NCBI RefSeq assembly: GCF_000182565.1
Contig: NW_015971550.1
Location: forward strand, 296,579 to 360,578
Length of the DNA stretch: 64,000 nucleotides
Source: Spizellomyces punctatus DAOM BR117
Lineage: Eukaryota; Chytridiomycota; Chytridiomycetes; Spizellomycetales; Spizellomycetaceae
Direction of reading: 5' to 3'
A program made the position numbers and the translations under genes. Under the pieces are notes generated by a model. It worked only from the letters and a program-made list of their open reading frames with translations. It was not told where the DNA came from and made no database searches. This document shows positions 1 to 11,745 of the stretch, one piece after another. The stretch's first letter is position 1. Each line of letters opens with the position of its first letter.

Positions 1-153
1 GCAACCAACGGCATGACTGGTGTGGATTCACCTAAGACATATGAGGATGATGAACTGACCACTGAGACTTCAGCCGAACACCAGACTGTAGTGTCGATTA
101 TACGTGAGGAGCTGGATACCATCTCTATAGAACGCATTAATGAGGAATCTTAA
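1..153 (+). CDS. 3' end of an unidentified gene (partial)
   Basis: Frame 1 is open from the first base to a TAA at 151-153, giving a 50-residue acidic tail rich in D, E, T and S and ending IERINEES. The upstream part lies outside the window, so no domain can be named. The acidic, low-complexity character fits a disordered C terminus. It could in principle be chance, but the absence of stops and the plausible composition favour coding. Confidence 0.45.
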   Translation, partial: ATNGMTGVDSPKTYEDDELTTETSAEHQTVVSIIREELDTISIERINEES

Positions 154-470
154 GCTTGCAGTCTTAGCTCTCCCGTTTCAATATAGTAATTGCGTTAAAG
201 AAAATACATCTGTAGTGTAAGGCCTGGCCTGCCCACGGTTAGCAGCAGTTGGCCCATCAGGGGCCTCATGTGGGGATATCAGGCAATTAAAACTCGTAAA
301 GCCTGCTTTAATCTTACCCTTAAAGCAGCCAGCAGGATAATTCTCACACGGCCGTCGGACATTCCACAGCTTATTTGGTGCATAAGCGGACTTGTAAACT
401 CTGCGTTGTGCAAACTTGGATCATCAGATATCACTGCTTGACGCTTTCACCTCAGTTCTCCCGGGAAATT
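154..470. other. intergenic, no gene seen
   Basis: About 317 bases between the preceding stop and the start of the PARP/B-box gene in the same orientation. I see no conserved element; it presumably holds the 3' end of one gene and the promoter of the next. Confidence 0.5.
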
Positions 471-2825
471 ATGTCGGACAAGCTGGGTGGCAAAACACAA
501 CTAGGCCCCAGCACACCAGAGTTCGGTGCACTAGAATATGAACTCCAGCTAGCTCTTGGCGCAAGCACGGCCCGCATAGTTGCAGCTCATTCTCTGTCAA
601 ATCCGCATTTAAACGTGCAATTCGAAAAACGATGCAAGGTGAGATTCCATATCTGATATTCTGGGTACTGGCTAGTAAGCTGAACTCATAACGATGCGTA
701 TCCGGATGAACGACTGGCTGTAGGACATGCTCGTTCTATCCTCGTGGTTGGACGCCTCACAATTGGCAGGTGTGAACACGGAGGACGATGTCATTCGCCG
801 AGGATTCCAATTCCCCCCTGCACAGCAAGGCATGAAGTTTTCAGTTGGCTCGCTGGCTGGTAAAGGTGTGTTGAAAGGTAACAACGGATTCTGGAATGGC
901 AGCGGAGCTCATTGGAATTCAACTGAAATGACGACGTGACGCTCCCATGCACAGATCGAAAAGGTGAAGGCAGGACCCTGCGCAAGGCATTGTTGTGCCG
1001 AGTGGGTGTCGGGCGAGCTTATGTGGCGGATGAAGCAACGGCTGAAGCCAGCCCCATTCCTAATGGTTATGATAGTTTCTACTTGAGAGGTACGGCAAAT
1101 CTCATTACGTAACGTCGGAGCTGCTCTGAATCAACGAAAAGCAGAACAGTCTGCCCCACGGGATGGGAAAAAATCGCTGGACGAATACCATCACGAATAC
1201 TACATAAAAGATACCGCACAGGTATTTATAAGACAATCTTTGCATAACAAGGGAACTTTCATCAGTCTCATGCGTCATGTCGATCTAGGTCGTACCCGTG
1301 TATCTAGTCCACTACGACTTTGATTTCAACAAGGAAAGACAGTCGCGAGAGGTGATTAAACTTGAAGCATGAGTATCTATGTTTATAACAAAGTTTCTCA
1401 TTTCAATTATTGGATTGCACCAGAAAGCAAAATGTGACAACTGTGAAGAAGAACATGCCACTGTTTTCTGTAACGCCGATGCCGCAAACCTTTGCAACAA
1501 ATGTGATTCACAACTCCACGTTTCTAAGCTAGCCAGTCGCCATGTTCGCACACCGATCGGAAAGGTACGAGTTCGTGATTGAGCTAAGAATTGGCACCGA
1601 CTTGCTTATTCTGATTATAGATATCTGATATACTTAGGGATCAGACGTCTTCGGTCATTGCCGTCACCATCCCGAGAAGCTCATTGAATTCTTTTGTTCT
1701 CAATGCCATATCCCTGTCTGTGTTTTTTGCAAGATGGTAGGAAACCACGCGAATGGCGAAGCAGCCAAGCATCAGCTTGTTAGCGTGGCAGAAGCGTACA
1801 CAACTGTTTTACAGGAAGCACAGACGGTACGAAGCTTCTCAAGCGCTTTTGCAGGAGGAATTCTGTGTGACTGAGATCCAAACTTTAGCATGACCCTATT
1901 CTCCAAACCCGCCGCACGGAAATCAATAACCAAATAGCTGCAGTCAACTCGCGAGCTAAAGCAGTTGAAAAAATGGGATCACAGATCGAAGCCCAAATCG
2001 AAGAGATGTACAAACGAGCGATGAAGGACCTGAAGAACATCGTCCAAAAGAAGGTATCTCTTCTCCGTGCGCTTCTTCTTGTGTGAATCGTCAGGTGTCG
2101 TGACCTTCCAAACTCTCGGTGCAGCTTATCGTACTCCTCGGCGATGAACTAGAGCTCGCCCGGCAATTAGCCGAAATAGACCGACTGGAAGATTTCCTGA
2201 AATATCAACAAGAAGGCGACGCAACCACCTTCTTGTTCAACTGGTCGAAACACCAGCAATGCCGTGCCAATCTGCATGATTTTAGATTTTTTCGGAATGA
2301 GATCGACGTTCAGCTGGATGCAAAGGTTGGGACGCTATATCCCTGTTGGTTCCAAACGTGCATGGCGGCTTATGAATATTATGTTAGGTCACAGGAAATA
2401 TCAGTGTAATCATTGATCATGACCGACCGGCTGTAACTGGGGGGGATGGACCACATGGAGGCAAGAAACATGGCAAAGGAGCGAGCACTATAGGACCTGC
2501 AGGCGGTTTGGTATGTGCCGACATCACTTTGGAAATGTGCAACCAAAGCATTAATGTTCAGGAAATCAGGCGGGTAGTTTTGGAATGGGAATGCCCCGCA
2601 GTAAATTGCAAGAACGTCGGGTACACAGAAGGATATCGGTGAGGAGATACTGTCCCGTTGCAGTTGCTTGAAGCCACTAATCTTTGCCGCACGATTTTGC
2701 GTTCGTAGGACTTCTTTGCAGAAACTCTGGGAAGTTTTGATCAGATAAGCACATCTCGGGTTGAGGACGATGCCGATCGTGAGTGCTTGCGCATGCGACA
2801 AGAATTTCCCGTTAGCTCATACTAA
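471..2825 (+). CDS. PARP-like / B-box zinc finger protein
   Basis: At least nine exons join in frame: 471-638, 724-877, 955-1089, 1142-1221, 1289-1351, 1424-1564, 1638-1826, 1889-2053, 2125-2325 and 2388-2510, then a last exon ending at the TAA at 2823-2825. The N-terminal third resembles the C-terminal half of a PARP catalytic domain: a strand LLCRVGVGRAYV (like PARP LLCEVALG) and HHEYYIKDTAQV followed by YLVHYDFD (like PARP NEYIVYDTAQV then YLLKLKF). The E in HHEYYIKD aligns with the PARP catalytic glutamate. I do not see the usual HG and GxY motifs. Two B-box-like zinc modules follow (CDNCEEEHATVFC with paired cysteines; GHCRHHPEKLIEFFC with CSQC and CKM), then a predicted coiled coil. ADP-ribosyl transfer is inference. 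The exon structure between 2510 and about 2700 is unresolved. Confidence 0.7.
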
Positions 2826-2936
2826 AGTTCTGTTTCAATTCATAGGATTTTCTCAGATGTCCACGGCAGCTGAAACCTTTTGATTAGATGTATATTATAG
2901 AGACAGCATCCGTAAGGGTATAGAAATGCATCGATG

Positions 2937-4686
2937 TCAACCCATTATGACCTTCCCCTTTTTCATCCGCTTGCTTTGGGCTTTCTTCGCCTGCTTCTTA
3001 CGCTCTCGCTCTTCATATTTTCTTTGCGCCTCGGGACTAAGTTTCGCTGCTTGCTCGTCTCTCTCCTTCTTCTCCTGAATTTTCTTCTGCGCTAGCGTCT
3101 GTAGTCAAGGATGTAGTTGTAAGGCCATGTCGTCCAAAAAAGCTTAGCAACAGAACCCACCATTTTCCGCTCGTCCTCTTGCGATCTGAGGATAACTTGC
3201 TCGGCAGCTTGGCGCAGTCTTACCAACTTCGCCTTGGCCTCAGCAGTGACACTTCCAAATTGACCAATGTAATCCACCATGTCGATAAGCAATTCAGTTA
3301 CACTCGTGATAGCATCCCGATGCTTAGCATTCAGGTTTGCCAGATTGGGTAGACGTAGAACAAACGTCAAAGTCTTTGGCGCCTCGCGCAACTCTTCCGG
3401 TCTGACAAGTGAACCACGGTTACGATCCTCCTCATATGAAAGAAGACAGAACATCAACCCTCACTTAGTTGGCTTCGTTTTGGGCAAGTCGGTCAAAATA
3501 ATCTGCTCAAGCATTGGCGGCTGCAATTGTTCCCCTTTCCCATTCTGATCTAGCCCAAGCGAACCCCATAGCTTTTCTCGTATGCGCTCCTCGTCCCAGA
3601 GATTAGTAACAAACTCGCCAGTGTCAGCCATAATAGTATATTCTTTCGGGGCCGGTGGCTGACGAATTCCAACATCACGGCGCTTGGAAAACTCGCTCTA
3701 GAATGTACGCGCCATAAGTCATGAACATCAGCTGCTCTGTTGTGCCTCTACTCGGAACACACCAAATCCCATCGTTCCTTGATGACAGAGTTCGCTAGAT
3801 TCTTGTGAAGGATGGCAAACACTGTTGGATCTGACTCTTTTTCATTCAAAGTAACAGTAAAGGTCTACGGAAGGAATTTTCATTAAGGCACTGTAAATAT
3901 CAGAACGCAAGAACGAGATCCCCCTTTCCAGACCCCGCAACGAGTAGCGAACTGCTCACCATTTTGTCATACGCCTGTTGAGGTTGCAGGTAATCCAGAA
4001 TCAACTGCAGAATATCGTACCTGCCTGCAAGCTATAGTATATGGAATCAGTTATAGCCGAGAGCCTATCCAATGATAGGTCACGCAGGCACTGACATGAA
4101 GACTGCCGTACACATGTTTTACATGTGCTCTTCCAGTGGCATAGAAAATGTAGTCGCGAGGACCATCACGAATGAGCTTGTGACCTCCTTCGTCTCCAAC
4201 TTGCGCAAAGTTTCTTTCCCAGATGGGCAGTGTTATTCTCATCCTACGTATACGTTAGCCACATCTCACTTATTGAAAGTTGCGAGACATGTTCGACATA
4301 AGGACATTACCAATTGCGCGCAATCTGGTTATTTCTTCTTCTGCCATATAAGTATGATATAACATAAAGAACAAGTCCGCCAAGAATGAGGGCTTCGACC
4401 TGAAGATGTCGTCAGCCCAAACGCAATACCGAAGCGAACGGTATCGATATCACGAAAAACCCACCTGAAAATCCCAGAAGTTGAGCTGACTCCACTGAAT
4501 GGACTTTTTCCCATCGGATTTCGGCGTTTCGTTTCCAAGAACAGTCTGATAGCGACCAGTTCCGGGAGTTGGTCGCGACTCTACCACGTCCTCGTCGTCC
4601 TCAAACTCATCCTCGGCGTCAGCGCGAACCGATATTATGGCCAAGCAAATAAGTAACAGGACCAAGAAATAGCGCACAGCCCGCAT
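2937..4686 (-). CDS. CCDC47: CCDC47 homologue (ER membrane, PAT complex)
   Basis: The start at 4686 gives a signal peptide (MRAVRYFLVLLLICLAIISV) and an acidic lumenal stretch (DAEDEFEDDEDVVE), as in CCDC47/calumin. Inner exons carry the family core, for example RNFAQVGDEGGHKLIRDGPR and YATGRAHV near 4130-4250. The C-terminal exons hold a region matching the part of CCDC47 before its tail (LTFVLRLPNLANLN, AEAKAKLVRLRQAAEQV) and a highly charged helix with EERERKKQAK ending MKKGKVIMG at the TGA at 2937-2939. In other eukaryotes CCDC47 is part of the PAT/multipass translocon, which helps insert multi-span proteins at the ER. There are about eight exons, not all boundaries resolved. It faces the PARP/B-box gene tail to tail and shares a roughly 270-base promoter region with the membrane-protein gene at 4957. 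Confidence 0.85.
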
Positions 4687-4956
4687 GGTTCAAGCCAGTA
4701 TACGACCAAACGAAAAGGACGCAGGGTTACGCTTGCCCAGATCGAGTGATGATCACTGAACGATGTTGGGGTGGTAAACTAGGTTTTGCTGGTAAGTTGC
4801 TTGTTGCCATAGAATTTGCTGTTACACAGCCTTATCGCGCTTTCTCCGCTCCGCCCGCTCCGTTTGCTGTTTGCTCGCTGGTATTCTGGCCGGCCCTCCA
4901 CTTCGACACCAACAAGACCTCATCTCTGGAGACTTGCAGGACACTAAGCTTCAAAC

Positions 4957-5654
4957 ATGGCATGGTACTATTATATTGGCACTATGCTCGGCGGGTTGGT
5001 ATATTTTTGTTATAAGGGCAAATTTCTTACTTGTGCTAACGACGATATTGATCTATAGAAATGTCATGCGCCCTGGAAAAACTGGCTTCGATCAGGACGC
5101 TCTTGTTAGTTACGCCTTTCACGGAATCATGTTCTGGGCTCTCTTCATGTATCTGGGTTACATTGAGCAATCCGTGGAATCACAGACCCAATTGGTGACT
5201 GGGTTCTTGACGGTCATTTTTGCCTGGTTCTTGTTATCATATGCATTCGGATTATGGCAATTAAGAAAGGGGCAGACGAAGATGGATCCAGAGCCGACAA
5301 CTCGGTAAGTTATCATTATTGAAGATCGTAAGGCAATGATGCTGAAGGATGCGGATTCCTTGCAGGGCCTGGACTGGTGGACCTCATCTAACCCCCGGCC
5401 AACGAGGCCTTCGGGAGGGTCTCAGTCACCTAATGGGATTCACGACCGCATGGGGTAACGCAGACTTGAAGCTAATTGCAGGCTTCCTTGTGGCATTCGT
5501 TGCGGTGACCTTTGGGTTTTGGAAGATAGAGCAAGAGAAGGAACGGGAAATGGAGGAAATCATCAAACAGGCTCAGACACAGCCAGCTGAAGAGAGCACG
5601 CCAGACAGAGGGGACACAAAGGGTCCCCAGAGCAAGAAGGGGAAGAAAGAATAA
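4957..5654 (+). CDS. small multi-span membrane protein, function unknown
   Basis: Three exons (4957-4994, 5059-5304, 5366-5654) join in frame to give about 190 residues. It begins MAWYYYIGTMLGGNVMRPG. Clear hydrophobic segments are YAFHGIMFWALFMYLGYI, LVTGFLTVIFAWFLLSYAF and LKLIAGFLVAFVAVTFGFW. The tail is charged and lysine-rich (KEREMEEIIKQ, QSKKGKKE), as in ER or mitochondrial inner-membrane proteins with a cytosolic tail. I do not recognise a family. Reading straight through the first intron is also possible because it contains no in-frame stop, but the spliced form gives a proper ATG. It is divergent from CCDC47, which handles multi-span membrane proteins; a functional link is only suggested by position. 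Confidence 0.6.
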
Positions 5655-5833
5655 GCGTACTTAGAATCCATAGAGCGCAGATAGTCTTCCTAGTGTATTG
5701 GGCAGGTCCCATTCCGTAACAATACGATTCTTTGATATTTATAGTCTTTAGGCAGCTATGACTGCCTAGTACCAAGTCTTTGTGCCAATGCAAAAAAGCC
5801 ATACTCGTACTGAACTTTGATTTGTTGATGTCA

Positions 5834-8800
5834 TTACTGCAGATCTTCTACATTCCCATTATTAACAAAATGTTCAGCGTTCATAATCCTTTGGTTTATC
5901 AGACATTGCACCACCCACTGAATTCAATAGAACATAGGAAGATATCAGCAAAACTGTCAAACTGTCTTATTGAAGCGAACCCATAAAATACCTCAGTAGA
6001 TACTATCGGTGCATCGGTCCATTTCGAGAAGGCTGCTTTTTCTGTTTCTGGTATTATGTTCTGGCAAACCACGTAGTGGCATTTGCGTTTGAGCAGCTTC
6101 TTTGAAACAATCGTGGCACCTCCTGCCGTCAGAATATCTTGCCAGTCAGAGCGAAAGGTGTCATTTGCTGCCCAAACTGCAATCGAGTTTGATATATGTG
6201 TGTTCAAGAAATAAATAGGAAAAAGTCAAATCAAGTCAGTATGTCAAGCGCTACTCTCTAGTGACTAACCATAAATGTGAAGATCATGGAAGACGCCATT
6301 CATGGGACTTTTAACACTTGACCACTGATACAAAAACCATCAGATCGTCAACACGTAACATCGACAAAGGTCGGTCCGCAACTTACATGATTCAGCTCCA
6401 GGGAAAACCCATTGCACAGCTGATACTTCTCATATTCTTGGAGGACATTCTGTCGGCGATCACCTCGGTAAGATTCCCCACTGCAGGTCGAAAATTTGCA
6501 TACTTACCTCTAAACATGCATGGCGAATCCTTCACGACAAAGATTAATCGACGTCGTTTTTAATCTGAGCTTTGTTGGTCACCCACCATGCGTAAGAAAC
6601 TACAGGGACACCTAGACCCAGTGCACAAAGGTATTTCTTTGTCCGCAGAGGTTTCGAGGCAACTAACAGGATGATCGGCGGACTTGAGTTTCTTCGCTTC
6701 CGCCCCTCGAACACTTGAGAGAAGTCGTCGAAAACGCTTCCGCCGCCTTCTTCAATTTGTTGCGTCACGTATAATCGCTCTGTGGCAGAGATCAAACGAT
6801 TGATCAGAACCTGTAATACAGCAAATCGGGACCATGGCTGCAGTATACCATCCCGCCCAGCGTTCGTTCCAAAAGTAGCAGTCAACAATATCCCAAATCC
6901 ACGAAATATGCGTGTGTTGGTTGCCAATGGGCCAAAGATTTTGACAAGCTCCTGAATCGGTTGAGCCGCGGCTACTTCCCTTTTCTTCATAGTACGTTCC
7001 TCATTTTCGCGGAATAGTTGCTCACTCATCGCAATCTTGGATAGTGAGACCTGCTTCATACCCTTTTTGGTGCGAGGATGGGACTCAAATCTGAGCTGGA
7101 AAAGTTGAAATTCCTGTATTGTCTCCAGTACATGGGCGACACGGAATGTGTGAGCAGAGTACGGGGCAAGGCATTTGTCGCCAGGAGCGAGTTTGAGCAA
7201 ACGCATTTGTTGGGATTCAACCAAGGCTTCGTCCCCTACGCAAAAGTACATTAGCCCCAAATGGCATCTCAGTCTGCGGATTTGGGCGTAAATCACGCAC
7301 CATCTTCAAAAGAGACCATGTACTTGGTGGTCTGACCAAACCGCGAGTTAATGATCGCCTGTGCGAGGTGGATAGTTCAACAGCCCGCCGCTGGAGATTT
7401 ATTGTAGCGAACGCCATATCCCGCTACGTACCGCATAAAATAAATTATCATCCCACAAAGCCCACACTCGGTCTCCAGTCTCAAATTCTCTGGCATTTTC
7501 CACGCCGTTGGGTTTGCCGCAGTCCTTACTTCGGCTTTTTTGTCGACTAGACGCTACCGGCTGCCCCTTGCGCCGTCCGCCAGATTTTTCCACATAATCC
7601 TGGTCCCTGTCGTCATCACACTCTGATGAACTCTGGCTATCAGATTCATAATACACTGGACGATTCTTCACCCGTTTCGGTTGTGATCCGTCGCTCTTTA
7701 CTCCTGGCGAGGGGCGCGACACTTCTGGAGTTGTAGATCCTCGCGTCATGTTGTCTTCTCGAGTAGAAGGCGGCAAGGACGCCCGCGGGAGCTTTTGCTT
7801 AAGTTTCCAACGCTTGCCACATTTACAGCACAAGGAAGCCTGTCCCTTTGGACCATTTCGCCAGGCTGTTGTAACGGTGGTCCCACATTCAGTACACACA
7901 CGATCAGATGTATTTGGCTGCATTTGCGTGAAGGAAGGAGAAGATGACCCTATATGCCCTTGAGAGGAGGCCGTCGAAATAGGTCGTATAGGTGAGGACA
8001 CTACCGGAGGGACCTGTGCGCGTGCTGGCGAGCTCATTTCAATTTCATTGACTTCGGTTCGATGCCTGTTCCTTATTGCATTCTCCGTCCGTGCAACTGT
8101 GGCACATTCTTCCCAAGATCGCTCGTGTAGAGGCATCTTTAGTTTCCGACGTTTTCGGCGTCCGACATTTTCCTCCTCACTTGTGTCAGCTTTTTGACCA
8201 GTGTCACGCTGCAATGGTATGTAGCGAGGACGCTTTCCAGGTGTGCGCCGAGGAGATCGTCTATCAGATTCAATCTCATGCGCCTCACCATTCTCTCCAC
8301 GAAGCGGGTCCTCCGAGAAGGCCAGGAAACGGAATCTGAGCTGCTGAGACGGAGTAGATATCAGAGAATCTATCCCAACCTGTGCAGGACGATTGTCAGA
8401 CTTTTCGGTTCTGGCTGAGGGAGGCGATCCCTCTGTTAAAATAGTCACAAAGTTCGTGGAAACACTTTTGAGAGCTTTCTCGCTGTCATTGTGCACAGTA
8501 CCGACCGTTGGTATCCCTTGAACAGGCTGAGACGCCGTTCTCAAAACATCGTCCTGACCAGCTGTCGATTCCGTGCGAGACAAGGGCCTCTGTCTCCCAA
8601 CACGGCAAGTAAGTCCTCTTCCAGTTTGGCCCACAGATACATTAGATTCCGACTCTGCTAATTTCCGAACATCTTCAGCTTCCTCTCCAAGATGAAGAAA
8701 TTCTGTATCTGGCACACTTAAAAGTTGGGTAGGAGAAGCTTCGTGCTCTAATGGGAAAGGACGCGATTTTCGTCAGTAACGCGTTGTCAGGTCCTAGAAA

Positions 8801-10725
8801 GCGTGCACCATACCTGTGGTCGCACATTGTTGAACCGCATTGCCAATGCCATTGGGGACTGTTTTAATTTTATGAGCTCACGGCGGGGCTGTTCGTACAA
8901 ACAAAAATCCACTAACCGGCGACAAGCCGTAGGGGCCCCAAGCCCTGGCGTTTGCGCATCCTGGCATAACGTTGCTCTGGCGTTCCGTCATGGGAGGATT
9001 TGGCCACGCTTCCATCCGACGTCGGTTGAGGTTGCTTGGAAGGGGTGACTATCTCGTCCTTTTTCTTTGTTGACACATTGGCCGCGAACCCTTCTAGAGG
9101 CGAAGGGCTTTGGGCCGTTGCGCTACCACGGTCTCTCCAGGATGAGACAATTCGGTGGGAGGGGGATGATATGTGAAAGACCGCTTCCGGCGAAGGTCCC
9201 TGCGGACTTGGCGAGATATTCTCACTATCATACACAGCCGAGATTTCATTGACCATCTGAGTGGCATCCTGTGTGTAATGTAAGGATATGCGATTATAAG
9301 GCTTTACAAGTTCAGGTGGAAAGCTTTCTTGAAATTTCGGACCGCTTAGGGGACTTGGTGGAAAGCGAAGGTCAAATGAAACAGCTCTTCTACGCCGGTC
9401 TGATACCGACTTCTGCTTGACCAGCATAGGTTGCGATACGACTCTCCGTAACGTAGGGGCGTCGATTGGTTCATCTCTTTCAGGTGTCCATGGGTTTGCG
9501 GTCATTTCTAGGCACTCACTCAGCGGTCGCATGGTGGCCAAGTGGATTGCTTCCTTCCGTCTCCGTTTTCGAGCATCCCCGCTTGAAAGTGGAGTCATTG
9601 CTAGCCGACTCGAGCGTCTTGTCGGCGTCACATCGGGCGCGTCTATCCGCGGGGGAGTCAGATCTCTACCTCGCTGTCGTTTCCGTCCACGAGAATACCG
9701 ACCACTACCGCAAGCATTCATGGTTCTATAGTGTCGTTGTGAGGGCGGCTCACAGTTTAAAATAGGAGTCTTAACCCCATCTAGGACGTGGGTATTCCCC
9801 CCTTCATTGGGCTCATCCAGAGGTTCATGAGCCTCAGGTGTACAGGCCCCTATCTGCTTGACTAGCCAGTCATTGGGGTCCTCTGTTGGAAGACTACCGT
9901 TTGCAGGCCCGCATGGGGTACTTGCTCGCTCCAAAAGGGACGGTAGGTCGCAACCGTCCGGGAAAGATAGTAAATTAAGGTCTTGCTGATTAATAAGCAG
10001 TGACGGTACCGGTGCAGCCCTAGCATTAGGCTTCACGTTGCTTGCGTCTACCAAGTTTATTTGGGATGTAAATTCCGGTATTGAGAGTAGCGCAAGAGAT
10101 TGAGAATTTTGAACCAATGATGGTGGGCGGCCATGTGGAAGGTGACTCGCTATAGGTGCTTGGTGTTCTATTTTTAATTGTCGTTGTTCCGATTTCAATG
10201 AAATAGCATCGCCCGCACGGCCGCAGGTTGATGGACCCTGAACGAGTGGGCTTAATCCCAACTGTGGCAGATCAATATCACTTTGAACCTGACTTGAATC
10301 GCAGGCACCGTGCTGAGATCTGTTCAGCATCGTTTTTGCGTTACCCGACAAGAGTAGCAATCCAACGTGCGCGCCGCAAGGCGGGCCGTTTGCACATGTT
10401 GGAATAATGATATCTGACGAGGGGTTCCCATCCAATGACCGCGGGATATCAACGGTGATGGTAAGTGACTCTGGCCCAACATCCCCTGCTTCCAGAGTTC
10501 CAATCGTCGGCAAATCTTTTCAAACCGCAGCAGTGTGAGCTAAAGTTCAGCATATTTTATCGCAAGGAAGTCATTACCATCTATGGCACCACAGTCAACT
10601 TGAACAGGAGGACATGGTACTGTTATAGAAGGCGGCTGCACGGCCCACCTCCATAGCCGTGTCGATCGCTGCAACGCGTCCTGTTGACTTCCTTCGCTGT
10701 GGTAAAGGACCTGAACTTCTGGCAT
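5834..10725 (-). CDS. Crb2/53BP1/Rad9-type checkpoint mediator with GATA-type zinc finger, Tudor and tandem BRCT
   Basis: Exons start at 10725 (ATG; 10725-10578, 10515-8917, a 45-base exon 8858-8814, 8747-7432, then several small exons) and end at the TAA at 5834-5836. The first 850 or so residues are disordered and rich in S, T, P and SQ/TQ-type sites. Near residue 880-905 lies a GATA-type finger (CTECG...TAWRNGPKG...CCKCGKRW). A Tudor-like domain follows (GDRVWALWDDNLFYA, KYMVSFEDG). BRCT1 runs from IFRGFGILLTATF to the canonical SYAWIRHACLE and LQEYEKYQLCNGFSLE. BRCT2 runs from HDLHIYVWAAND to STEWVVQCLINQ. This is the 53BP1/Crb2 architecture: in known members Tudor binds methylated H4K20, BRCT binds gamma-H2A, and the protein recruits the checkpoint kinase at DNA breaks. 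The GATA finger is not part of animal 53BP1 or yeast Crb2. About 1,480 residues. Confidence 0.85.
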
Positions 10726-11745
10726 GCAGTTGGGTCGTCAGAGGAGTGTGAGGCGGACATTCGGACAGATCTGGGGTTTGGTAATAAGGCCTAAATAGGA
10801 TAAATAGATGGGCGCCACATCCAAGCCCTCCGAAGCACGTCCGGACATTGTTGACAACCGCCATCAATAAACGACGCAACCAAGAGCGTTGTGAAGAATT
10901 CGCTAAACACCGCTCACACCGTGGAGGTATCTGTTGACAATGCGCCTAACTAAAGCGCTGCCCTATTGGAGGTCGGGATAAAATCCTTCTACCATTAGAG
11001 CAATGTCAGAGCTCGATATCGCGAGCAAGTCTGCACAAGAAAGGTTGTGTTTGCTCCCTCCAGTGCAAATTAGGGTTGATTTTGAGAGGCTTCGGCAAAT
11101 TGTAATAGAAACCAAAAGGCATGCAAGCAACAGGGACTGAATACTGGGAATCAAGGTGGACAATATCTGAGCGTATGTGCGACCTCAAGCATTGCCTCTA
11201 CATGTACAGAGGCTCCTTTGCGGAAAATATGAAAATCAAGACCGTGAAGTGCTGCTTGCAGCCTTGTGTGAGTAGTGTTTAAGAGGAAGGGACTAAATCA
11301 GGAATACCACTCCACCACCATTGCACCAATATTGGCCCACTGCAATCAAGATTGCAACCACAGAGTTAACGTGACTGATAAGATGTGGGCAGTGACTGTG
11401 CGCATTTAAATGAATGAATCCATTGCAACCTACTTCTTGTGGGTGCCCATTGAGCAACGGTGGTTGTCAGAAGAATGCAAATGATGAGCGTTTGGAGAGA
11501 GTGCGTTGGGAGTGAAATCGTACTTCGGTGCGAGTTTCACTATGTGGTCCGTGGGATTTGAGTCCTTAATTATGTGCCTGCATGCTGGGTTAAGCGAACC
11601 TAGGCACACACATAATCTTGAGCCCACTACAGTATTCACCATGGTGTGGCGCAGGACGGCAGTGGCTTGGCAATGACAAAGTATTTTTTTTTTGTCGACA
11701 ACCACTATTTATTCGCGTTCTCCCTCTGCGACAACCTTGGCTGAA
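10726..11745. other. divergent intergenic region
   Basis: About 1 kb between the starts of the checkpoint gene (-) and RRB1 (+). It contains short unsupported ORFs on the minus strand and a T-run at about 11685. I see no RNA gene. It presumably contains both promoters. Confidence 0.5.

Noticed and set aside
4871-5308. 145-codon reading of the membrane-protein gene without its first intron
   Set aside because: It is open because the intron has no in-frame stop, but the spliced form has a good ATG (4957) and a canonical GT-AG pair; the upstream part of the long frame is less protein-like.
5899-6207. Checkpoint protein ending FSGWCNV at 5899
   Set aside because: A donor after STE and an acceptor near 5915 give WVVQCLINQ, the conserved BRCT tryptophan motif, moving the stop to 5834.
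8912-10513. Separate gene starting at 10513 on the minus strand
   Set aside because: That start is TTG, and the exon connects in phase 1 at 10515 to an upstream exon beginning with ATG at 10725, and downstream through a 45-base exon to the Tudor/BRCT exons.
10960-11010. tRNA-like patch (minus strand GCTCTAATGGTAGAAGG)
   Set aside because: It resembles an A-box but no B-box or acceptor stem pairing could be found.
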